Source: Agarophyton chilense (taxonomy: Eukaryota > Rhodophyta > Florideophyceae > Gracilariales > Gracilariaceae). From it: a stretch of DNA of 64,000 nucleotides. The stretch lies in the NCBI GenBank assembly GCA_030374765.1, contig JARGXX010000075.1, forward strand, positions 1,754,561-1,818,560, written 5' to 3'. The position numbers were made by a program, and so were the translations under genes. Position 1 is the stretch's first letter. Each line of letters begins with the position of its first letter. Under the pieces are notes generated by a model that had not been told where the DNA came from, made no database searches, and was given only the letters and a program-made list of their open reading frames with translations. This document shows positions 30,651 to 40,500 of this stretch, in pieces.

Positions 30651-33600
30651 TTAAATGAGTGTTGTGGTTGACTTCCACCAAGCTGCAAGGCGTAGAATGT
30701 TGGGTACGGCAAAGTGGTTGTTGTGTGTTAACCAATCATGAAACATGGCGTCTATTTCAAGGTGGAGGGGTGAGGAATCTTGGGAGGATTGGGAAATGGA
30801 GTTGAACTTGGATTGCATGCGGCCGTCAAAGAGGTGGAGTGCAATTTCGGAGCGAGTTTTGGAGCATGTTCGCCACAAGACCCATGCCAGTTGATAGAGC
30901 GAAATGAAGATGCAGTGTCTTGTTCCAAAAGTGTGCGGTTGAGAATGAGTTTTGAGTCCCTTGCAGAATCCGAGATGGCAACGGTAGCAGGTTCCTTGAG
31001 GTGATTTATCGAACCTGCAGTTGCGCGATATATGGTGCGGCGAAAAGCATCTGAAGCATCGTTGACGGGAATGGGGGCATGCATGAGTGTCCGTCAAGTG
31101 CACTTGTGTTTTTTCGTGCAGCAAGCATGGCACACAGAGAGGGGCAAGTCGGCGGGAGAGCTCCTCGAAGTGTGACACGATTTGTTGCGGTGTTTTTCGT
31201 TCCAAGGTGTAAAAGAAGGTGGCAGAGTGCGACTGAGATTGAGAATGAGCGACAGTGGGCGATTGGGTCGCTGCGGATGGATGCGTGGTTGTCAGCAACG
31301 GCGATGGAGTGGAGGTGGGGGGTCGTGGTGGACGACTGGCGTGGGGTTTGGGGCTTTGTGTTGGGCCGCCGTTGGTGTTGGTGTTTTGGTTGTTTAAGGA
31401 TGTTCTGTTTGATTGATTGGCACGGTTTTTTGGCGGCGTGGGCGTTTGTGGGGAAGCGCTGGGTGACGGTGAAATGGATTGGGCGTGCTGAGAGGCAGAA
31501 GGGGTAGCGGAAACGGAGCTTCGTTCCGGGGTGGGAGAGGGGGAGACAGCTGCGATGCTATTGCAAATATCGCAATTAAGAACCGAAGGAGAGAAGAGAC
31601 AGATGCCTGGTTCTTTTCCGTCCATGTGGAAATAGAGGGCGTTCCTTCGACAAACAGATTTGCATTCGACCCAATGCTGCGCTTCCAACCAACGCTCCGT
31701 GGAAAGTGCTTGGTTGTATATGCGATTGGGCTCCTCAAACGCATTTGTGTTGGATGAGGACGAAGAAAGAGTTTCCGTAACGAGTTTGAAGTAGGGCTGG
31801 AAATAAATGGTGACGCAAGTGGATGGGTTTCCATCGCGGCCGGCCCTGCCGGCCTGTTGCGCGAGGTCGCAAAGACTCGCTACTCCACCAAAGTTGAAAA
31901 CCAGGCGAACGTTGGGAACGTCGATGCCCGTACCAAAAGAAGAGGTGCAAACCATGAAGAGAATGTGGTTGGTTGTGGGTGCGCTGGAAGAAGGCGGAGA
32001 GTTCCAAAGGGTGTGAGCCCGGCGTTTACGAACATCGGAGAGACCAGAATGGTACAGGAGAACCGTGACAGTAGTGGATTGTTTAAGGGCACCAAAAGAA
32101 GAACGCGAAGCGGCGAGAGCTTCATGGACAGCTTCGGCAGCCGGGCGTGTTAACGAGAATATAAGAACGCGAGCTAGGGTTGTGTCAGCCGACGAGTGAA
32201 GCAATCGAGCCACATGCTCTTGCATGATTGAGACGCCCAGCTGAAGCAGGTATCCAAACACATCCTGAAAGTGGCCATGAGCGGCGCGAAAGCGTGTGGC
32301 ACGCGAAGTGCTGGGGGCTGAGCTTAGCTGATACACGACAAAAGAAATGTTGTTTCTTGCAGTCGAAGAAGCGTACACATGCGCGTTCGGGATATGCAGC
32401 TGCGACAGAAGAAGGGGGCGGTCGCGCGGCGGCACTGTCGCGCTTAAAAGCACGCGAGGGATCTTTGTGGGAATATGGCCGAAGCAGTTGTGGAGGTTGG
32501 CCAAGCACGGGCGAAAGTGTTGCCATAAAAGAAATAAGTGACATTCATCGATGGCAATGCGGGCGAGGCGGTCGGCGGCGATCAGTCGCGTGGTGAACTC
32601 TGTAAAAGAAGGAAGAGAAAGTCTTTCAGCGGAAAAGATGTAAATGTCGGCAAAGGAGTGCGATCCGGGAGGGGTGGGTGTACGAGAAGCACGAAGGCCG
32701 AAGAGCTGAGCGCGCAGTTCGTATTCACTGAGCAAGGCTGTGAGAGGGGTGATGAGAACGGTGGAGTATTTGCCCTTTTCCATGAAGACGGGGAGCAGAA
32801 GAGATAGTGTTTTTCCAGATCCAGTCGGCTGGAGTAGTAGCATGTTGGACAGCCTGTTGTACACGGCCGCTGTGTTCACAAATTGTTGGTGGGACTTGAA
32901 TAAAGCGGAGTCGTTGGAAAGTGCCTGTCTTAGTGCTCGGAGCATTTCTGATGTAATATGTTCGTAGGTCACAAGCGGTGGTTGTAAGAGAGAAGCTCCA
33001 CCGCGCGGTATGGCGGCTGCCATAAAAGCAGGCGGATGTGGATTGAAAGGATGAGAGGCGGCCAGGTTTAGGTTGATTTGAGAATGGGGGATCGCAGAGC
33101 GGTCAGTGGGAGGGGACGGGGTTGGCTGCGATGTATGGATGGAGCGCTTTGGTTCAGGTGTAGGTAGAACTGTGTCAGTAACCGGACGTTTTCTGTGGTG
33201 TTGTTGTTGTTGTTGTTGTTGGGTGAGGGGAGCATTAAGAAGAAGACCGAGATACTGGTGCCATTTGCTGGACCACTCGCGATATTTGGAAAGTTGAGAG
33301 TGCTGCAAACCGGATATGTCATGTGGTGTACGAGCGTAAAGAAAAGCGGCGGTGTGCGCAGAGTGGCCCGCCTGGCCATGAGCAGTGGTCAATAGCTCTT
33401 CCAAGATGTGATCGGCTACAGAAGATGCGGTGACATTGGAAACTGTGTTGGTCATTCCCACGGTGAAGTTTCTATAGTCGTTGAAGGATATCGGGAAACC
33501 GCGTTTGCTCAAGTGAGAGCTGATTATCGAGCGGATGGTGTTTGCGGCATACGGAATTCCGCAGTTGGCGAACAGCATTTTCCAATGCATCTGGAAACAG

Positions 33601-34520
33601 TTTTCTCCGTGTAGGCAGCGGACGATATATGCTTCAAACGGACGTATCAGAGTCAAGTACATGAGCAGAAGACGGGATGTTTGGGCATCGGGAAAGCGAG
33701 CAATCGGAGTGGCGGCCCCTTTGCTGTTTCGCGTTTTCATGTACCGGCAAATGAGGACAGGCGATTTGTCGATGAGCATGAGACAACGTTGAAAGTGTTG
33801 GTCGTTGTGGATACGGTATGTCTCAATCTCTGTGCCGCGCGCAGGAGAGCCCGACGAAAGGTGTAGCGCAACCAACAGGCGTTCTTGGATTTTCTGTGCA
33901 CATGAGAGCCACCTCGACAACGCATGCGTGAACATATCGGTGCCCAAAATGTCGGTTGTGGGCAGTTGTGTGCGGGGAAAGGTACCGTTTTGCTTGCGTT
34001 GCGGAAGAAACGGAGTGTGGTCGGTGTTGGAGTTGTGGGGCATGGAAGACGTGAGACAAGTGAAAACGAAAGCCATGTTTTGTTCGATAAATGGGCGGTT
34101 GTTGAGGTTGGTAAGGAAAGAAAAGCCTGGGCTTTTGTTGAAGGAGTCGTCCTGAAGTGAGTGTAGCGCGTTTGTGAAACCGGTTGGCAGAGCGTGGCCA
34201 AGAAGCAGGTCGTTGTGAAGAGTATGTTGTATTTCTTTGTGTAGAGTTAAAACCAAAGAGCCGACTTCTGAGAGGGCGAGGTGAGTGTCACGCACTATGC
34301 CGCAGGACGGGTGAACATCACAATTGTGGAAAGAAACGAACATTTCCTCGCGAGAGGATATGGACATTGCAAGCGTGAGTGTCTTTCTGACAAACGAAAG
34401 GGCGTTGTTGGAATCAGCGTCGATTGCCGCGTCGATGGTACGCATGCGTTCTTGAACGTGAACTGTGCGTTCGGAAGCAGGGGTGGCAGGTTGCAACAGG
34501 GGAGAAGATTTGGAGAGCAC
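30651..34520 (-). CDS. telomere-linked RecQ-type helicase with tyrosine-recombinase-like N-terminus
   Basis: Frame of 1289 codons; the first codon at 34520 is GTG, and the first ATG is residue 26 (34445). Residues 200-400 carry a tyrosine-recombinase signature: R228 in SPARGTEI, K262/K267 in MKTRNSKG, FNDYR (N347, R350), GHSAHTAAFLY (H386, Y395, nine apart as in XerD). After a Q7 run (434-440) comes an SF2 helicase: QPTGSGKT (564), ITPLTALL, DECH (658), LLSATV (691), FGTGIDVPNVR (862), QQAGRAGRDG (888). A RecQ-type zinc site follows (CRR 957, C974, C983, C986). A Ser/Thr/Pro-rich linker (990-1100) leads to a CCHC knuckle (C1155, C1158, H1163, C1168) and a second Cys/His cluster (1178-1186). 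Telomere-linked helicases are thought to act in telomere maintenance by recombination. The 5' end opens into telomere-like sequence, so the gene may be truncated. Confidence 0.9.
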   Translation of the reverse strand: MLSKSSPLLQPATPASERTVHVQERMRTIDAAIDADSNNALSFVRKTLTLAMSISSREEMFVSFHNCDVHPSCGIVRDTHLALSEVGSLVLTLHKEIQHTLHNDLLLGHALPTGFTNALHSLQDDSFNKSPGFSFLTNLNNRPFIEQNMAFVFTCLTSSMPHNSNTDHTPFLPQRKQNGTFPRTQLPTTDILGTDMFTHALSRWLSCAQKIQERLLVALHLSSGSPARGTEIETYRIHNDQHFQRCLMLIDKSPVLICRYMKTRNSKGAATPIARFPDAQTSRLLLMYLTLIRPFEAYIVRCLHGENCFQMHWKMLFANCGIPYAANTIRSIISSHLSKRGFPISFNDYRNFTVGMTNTVSNVTASSVADHILEELLTTAHGQAGHSAHTAAFLYARTPHDISGLQHSQLSKYREWSSKWHQYLGLLLNAPLTQQQQQQQHHRKRPVTDTVLPTPEPKRSIHTSQPTPSPPTDRSAIPHSQINLNLAASHPFNPHPPAFMAAAIPRGGASLLQPPLVTYEHITSEMLRALRQALSNDSALFKSHQQFVNTAAVYNRLSNMLLLQPTGSGKTLSLLLPVFMEKGKYSTVLITPLTALLSEYELRAQLFGLRASRTPTPPGSHSFADIYIFSAERLSLPSFTEFTTRLIAADRLARIAIDECHLFLLWQHFRPCLANLHNCFGHIPTKIPRVLLSATVPPRDRPLLLSQLHIPNAHVYASSTARNNISFVVYQLSSAPSTSRATRFRAAHGHFQDVFGYLLQLGVSIMQEHVARLLHSSADTTLARVLIFSLTRPAAEAVHEALAASRSSFGALKQSTTVTVLLYHSGLSDVRKRRAHTLWNSPPSSSAPTTNHILFMVCTSSFGTGIDVPNVRLVFNFGGVASLCDLAQQAGRAGRDGNPSTCVTIYFQPYFKLVTETLSSSSSNTNAFEEPNRIYNQALSTERWLEAQHWVECKSVCRRNALYFHMDGKEPGICLFSPSVLNCDICNSIAAVSPSPTPERSSVSATPSASQHAQSISPSPSASPQTPTPPKNRANQSNRTSLNNQNTNTNGGPTQSPKPHASRPPRPPTSTPSPLLTTTHPSAATQSPTVAHSQSQSHSATFFYTLERKTPQQIVSHFEELSRRLAPLCVPCLLHEKTQVHLTDTHACPHSRQRCFRCFSPHHISRNCRFDKSPQGTCYRCHLGFCKGLKTHSQPHTFGTRHCIFISLYQLAWVLWRTCSKTRSEIALHLFDGRMQSKFNSISQSSQDSSPLHLEIDAMFHDWLTHNNHFAVPNILRLAAWWKSTTTLI
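33200..33222. repeat. CAA/TTG trinucleotide run inside the helicase gene
   Basis: Seven TTG units on the plus strand code for the Q7 run that separates the recombinase-like and helicase parts. It is a likely length-variable linker. Confidence 0.8.
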
Positions 34521-34534
34521 GTGCAGTTCGTGTA

Positions 34535-34587
34535 TGGCGGGGTTTAGGGGTTTAGGTGTTAAGAAATGCGGTGGGAATGTGCGGCGT
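34535..34587. repeat. helicase-satellite junction with telomere-like units
   Basis: GGGGTTTAGGGGTTTAGGTG bridges the helicase frame and the satellite, which begins here as a shortened piece (GTTAAGAAATGCGGTGGG to GCGGCGTC) joined to the unit start at 34588. The middle of the unit, from GCTGTGCTC to GTACT, is missing. The helicase frame stays open across the telomere-like bases and stops within the satellite piece. Confidence 0.8.
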
Positions 34588-37500
34588 CATATTGGCTTGA
34601 CTTATGGACTTGCGACGTTTCCATTTAAGGTACTAATCGACTTGCAACTGTTCCCCTTAAGGGTACTTGGTTGGCGACGGCATTTTTCTATTCCGCGAAC
34701 GGGGTTTAGGTGTTAAGAAATGCGGTGGGAATGTGCGGCGTCGCTGTGCTCTGGAGGAACTTAATTTGCTAATTAGGGGTGGCCAAACCTTAATTGCAAG
34801 TGTTACCTCGTCATTAAGCTAATTACATGATATTAGGGGCGCTACTCCTAATTGTAATTGTCCTGCAAACAATGGGAATTGAACCCACGACTTGTGGAAA
34901 ATATTAACAAATATTAACCACTGAGCTAAACGTACTCATATTGGCTTGACTTATGGACTTGCGACGTTTCCATTTAAGGTACTAATCGACTTGCAACTGT
35001 TCCCCTTAAGGGTACTTGGTTGGCGACGGCATTTTTCTATTCCGCGAACGGGGTTTAGGTGTTAAGAAATGCGGTGGGAATGTGCGGCGTCGCTGTGCTC
35101 TGGAGGAACTTAATTTGCTAATTAGGGGTGGCCAAACCTTAATTGCAAGTGTTACCTCGTCATTAAGCTAATTACATGATATTAGGGGCGCTACTCCTAA
35201 TTGTAATTGTCCTGCAAACAATGGGAATTGAACCCACGACTTGTGGAAAATATTAACAAATATTAACCACTGAGCTAAACGTACTCATATTGGCTTGACT
35301 TATGGACTTGCGACGTTTCCATTTAAGGTACTAATCGACTTGCAACTGTTCCCCTTAAGGGTACTTGGTTGGCGACGGCATTTTTCTATTCCGCGAACGG
35401 GGTTTAGGTGTTAAGAAATGCGGTGGGAATGTGCGGCGTCGCTGTGCTCTGGAGGAACTTAATTTGCTAATTAGGGGTGGCCAAACCTTAATTGCAAGTG
35501 TTACCTCGTCATTAAGCTAATTACATGATATTAGGGGCGCTACTCCTAATTGTAATTGTCCTGCAAACAATGGGAATTGAACCCACGACTTGTGGAAAAT
35601 ATTAACAAATATTAACCACTGAGCTAAACGTACTCATATTGGCTTGACTTATGGACTTGCGACGTTTCCATTTAAGGTACTAATCGACTTGCAACTGTTC
35701 CCCTTAAGGGTACTTGGTTGGCGACGGCATTTTTCTATTCCGCGAACGGGGTTTAGGTGTTAAGAAATGCGGTGGGAATGTGCGGCGTCGCTGTGCTCTG
35801 GAGGAACTTAATTTGCTAATTAGGGGTGGCCAAACCTTAATTGCAAGTGTTACCTCGTCATTAAGCTAATTACATGATATTAGGGGCGCTACTCCTAATT
35901 GTAATTGTCCTGCAAACAATGGGAATTGAACCCACGACTTGTGGAAAATATTAACAAATATTAACCACTGAGCTAAACGTACTCATATTGGCTTGACTTA
36001 TGGACTTGCGACGTTTCCATTTAAGGTACTAATCGACTTGCAACTGTTCCCCTTAAGGGTACTTGGTTGGCGACGGCATTTTTCTATTCCGCGAACGGGG
36101 TTTAGGTGTTAAGAAATGCGGTGGGAATGTGCGGCGTCGCTGTGCTCTGGAGGAACTTAATTTGCTAATTAGGGGTGGCCAAACCTTAATTGCAAGTGTT
36201 ACCTCGTCATTAAGCTAATTACATGATATTAGGGGCGCTACTCCTAATTGTAATTGTCCTGCAAACAATGGGAATTGAACCCACGACTTGTGGAAAATAT
36301 TAACAAATATTAACCACTGAGCTAAACGTACTCATATTGGCTTGACTTATGGACTTGCGACGTTTCCATTTAAGGTACTAATCGACTTGCAACTGTTCCC
36401 CTTAAGGGTACTTGGTTGGCGACGGCATTTTTCTATTCCGCGAACGGGGTTTAGGTGTTAAGAAATGCGGTGGGAATGTGCGGCGTCGCTGTGCTCTGGA
36501 GGAACTTAATTTGCTAATTAGGGGTGGCCAAACCTTAATTGCAAGTGTTACCTCGTCATTAAGCTAATTACATGATATTAGGGGCGCTACTCCTAATTGT
36601 AATTGTCCTGCAAACAATGGGAATTGAACCCACGACTTGTGGAAAATATTAACAAATATTAACCACTGAGCTAAACGTACTCATATTGGCTTGACTTATG
36701 GACTTGCGACGTTTCCATTTAAGGTACTAATCGACTTGCAACTGTTCCCCTTAAGGGTACTTGGTTGGCGACGGCATTTTTCTATTCCGCGAACGGGGTT
36801 TAGGTGTTAAGAAATGCGGTGGGAATGTGCGGCGTCGCTGTGCTCTGGAGGAACTTAATTTGCTAATTAGGGGTGGCCAAACCTTAATTGCAAGTGTTAC
36901 CTCGTCATTAAGCTAATTACATGATATTAGGGGCGCTACTCCTAATTGTAATTGTCCTGCAAACAATGGGAATTGAACCCACGACTTGTGGAAAATATTA
37001 ACAAATATTAACCACTGAGCTAAACGTACTCATATTGGCTTGACTTATGGACTTGCGACGTTTCCATTTAAGGTACTAATCGACTTGCAACTGTTCCCCT
37101 TAAGGGTACTTGGTTGGCGACGGCATTTTTCTATTCCGCGAACGGGGTTTAGGTGTTAAGAAATGCGGTGGGAATGTGCGGCGTCGCTGTGCTCTGGAGG
37201 AACTTAATTTGCTAATTAGGGGTGGCCAAACCTTAATTGCAAGTGTTACCTCGTCATTAAGCTAATTACATGATATTAGGGGCGCTACTCCTAATTGTAA
37301 TTGTCCTGCAAACAATGGGAATTGAACCCACGACTTGTGGAAAATATTAACAAATATTAACCACTGAGCTAAACGTACTCATATTGGCTTGACTTATGGA
37401 CTTGCGACGTTTCCATTTAAGGTACTAATCGACTTGCAACTGTTCCCCTTAAGGGTACTTGGTTGGCGACGGCATTTTTCTATTCCGCGAACGGGGTTTA

Positions 37501-40500
37501 GGTGTTAAGAAATGCGGTGGGAATGTGCGGCGTCGCTGTGCTCTGGAGGAACTTAATTTGCTAATTAGGGGTGGCCAAACCTTAATTGCAAGTGTTACCT
37601 CGTCATTAAGCTAATTACATGATATTAGGGGCGCTACTCCTAATTGTAATTGTCCTGCAAACAATGGGAATTGAACCCACGACTTGTGGAAAATATTAAC
37701 AAATATTAACCACTGAGCTAAACGTACTCATATTGGCTTGACTTATGGACTTGCGACGTTTCCATTTAAGGTACTAATCGACTTGCAACTGTTCCCCTTA
37801 AGGGTACTTGGTTGGCGACGGCATTTTTCTATTCCGCGAACGGGGTTTAGGTGTTAAGAAATGCGGTGGGAATGTGCGGCGTCGCTGTGCTCTGGAGGAA
37901 CTTAATTTGCTAATTAGGGGTGGCCAAACCTTAATTGCAAGTGTTACCTCGTCATTAAGCTAATTACATGATATTAGGGGCGCTACTCCTAATTGTAATT
38001 GTCCTGCAAACAATGGGAATTGAACCCACGACTTGTGGAAAATATTAACAAATATTAACCACTGAGCTAAACGTACTCATATTGGCTTGACTTATGGACT
38101 TGCGACGTTTCCATTTAAGGTACTAATCGACTTGCAACTGTTCCCCTTAAGGGTACTTGGTTGGCGACGGCATTTTTCTATTCCGCGAACGGGGTTTAGG
38201 TGTTAAGAAATGCGGTGGGAATGTGCGGCGTCGCTGTGCTCTGGAGGAACTTAATTTGCTAATTAGGGGTGGCCAAACCTTAATTGCAAGTGTTACCTCG
38301 TCATTAAGCTAATTACATGATATTAGGGGCGCTACTCCTAATTGTAATTGTCCTGCAAACAATGGGAATTGAACCCACGACTTGTGGAAAATATTAACAA
38401 ATATTAACCACTGAGCTAAACGTACTCATATTGGCTTGACTTATGGACTTGCGACGTTTCCATTTAAGGTACTAATCGACTTGCAACTGTTCCCCTTAAG
38501 GGTACTTGGTTGGCGACGGCATTTTTCTATTCCGCGAACGGGGTTTAGGTGTTAAGAAATGCGGTGGGAATGTGCGGCGTCGCTGTGCTCTGGAGGAACT
38601 TAATTTGCTAATTAGGGGTGGCCAAACCTTAATTGCAAGTGTTACCTCGTCATTAAGCTAATTACATGATATTAGGGGCGCTACTCCTAATTGTAATTGT
38701 CCTGCAAACAATGGGAATTGAACCCACGACTTGTGGAAAATATTAACAAATATTAACCACTGAGCTAAACGTACTCATATTGGCTTGACTTATGGACTTG
38801 CGACGTTTCCATTTAAGGTACTAATCGACTTGCAACTGTTCCCCTTAAGGGTACTTGGTTGGCGACGGCATTTTTCTATTCCGCGAACGGGGTTTAGGTG
38901 TTAAGAAATGCGGTGGGAATGTGCGGCGTCGCTGTGCTCTGGAGGAACTTAATTTGCTAATTAGGGGTGGCCAAACCTTAATTGCAAGTGTTACCTCGTC
39001 ATTAAGCTAATTACATGATATTAGGGGCGCTACTCCTAATTGTAATTGTCCTGCAAACAATGGGAATTGAACCCACGACTTGTGGAAAATATTAACAAAT
39101 ATTAACCACTGAGCTAAACGTACTCATATTGGCTTGACTTATGGACTTGCGACGTTTCCATTTAAGGTACTAATCGACTTGCAACTGTTCCCCTTAAGGG
39201 TACTTGGTTGGCGACGGCATTTTTCTATTCCGCGAACGGGGTTTAGGTGTTAAGAAATGCGGTGGGAATGTGCGGCGTCGCTGTGCTCTGGAGGAACTTA
39301 ATTTGCTAATTAGGGGTGGCCAAACCTTAATTGCAAGTGTTACCTCGTCATTAAGCTAATTACATGATATTAGGGGCGCTACTCCTAATTGTAATTGTCC
39401 TGCAAACAATGGGAATTGAACCCACGACTTGTGGAAAATATTAACAAATATTAACCACTGAGCTAAACGTACTCATATTGGCTTGACTTATGGACTTGCG
39501 ACGTTTCCATTTAAGGTACTAATCGACTTGCAACTGTTCCCCTTAAGGGTACTTGGTTGGCGACGGCATTTTTCTATTCCGCGAACGGGGTTTAGGTGTT
39601 AAGAAATGCGGTGGGAATGTGCGGCGTCGCTGTGCTCTGGAGGAACTTAATTTGCTAATTAGGGGTGGCCAAACCTTAATTGCAAGTGTTACCTCGTCAT
39701 TAAGCTAATTACATGATATTAGGGGCGCTACTCCTAATTGTAATTGTCCTGCAAACAATGGGAATTGAACCCACGACTTGTGGAAAATATTAACAAATAT
39801 TAACCACTGAGCTAAACGTACTCATATTGGCTTGACTTATGGACTTGCGACGTTTCCATTTAAGGTACTAATCGACTTGCAACTGTTCCCCTTAAGGGTA
39901 CTTGGTTGGCGACGGCATTTTTCTATTCCGCGAACGGGGTTTAGGTGTTAAGAAATGCGGTGGGAATGTGCGGCGTCGCTGTGCTCTGGAGGAACTTAAT
40001 TTGCTAATTAGGGGTGGCCAAACCTTAATTGCAAGTGTTACCTCGTCATTAAGCTAATTACATGATATTAGGGGCGCTACTCCTAATTGTAATTGTCCTG
40101 CAAACAATGGGAATTGAACCCACGACTTGTGGAAAATATTAACAAATATTAACCACTGAGCTAAACGTACTCATATTGGCTTGACTTATGGACTTGCGAC
40201 GTTTCCATTTAAGGTACTAATCGACTTGCAACTGTTCCCCTTAAGGGTACTTGGTTGGCGACGGCATTTTTCTATTCCGCGAACGGGGTTTAGGTGTTAA
40301 GAAATGCGGTGGGAATGTGCGGCGTCGCTGTGCTCTGGAGGAACTTAATTTGCTAATTAGGGGTGGCCAAACCTTAATTGCAAGTGTTACCTCGTCATTA
40401 AGCTAATTACATGATATTAGGGGCGCTACTCCTAATTGTAATTGTCCTGCAAACAATGGGAATTGAACCCACGACTTGTGGAAAATATTAACAAATATTA

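Noticed and set aside
34865..34935. Functional tRNA gene
   Set aside because: A and B boxes and T arm fit, but D stem, anticodon arm and acceptor stem do not pair properly, and no anticodon loop of seven bases can be drawn.
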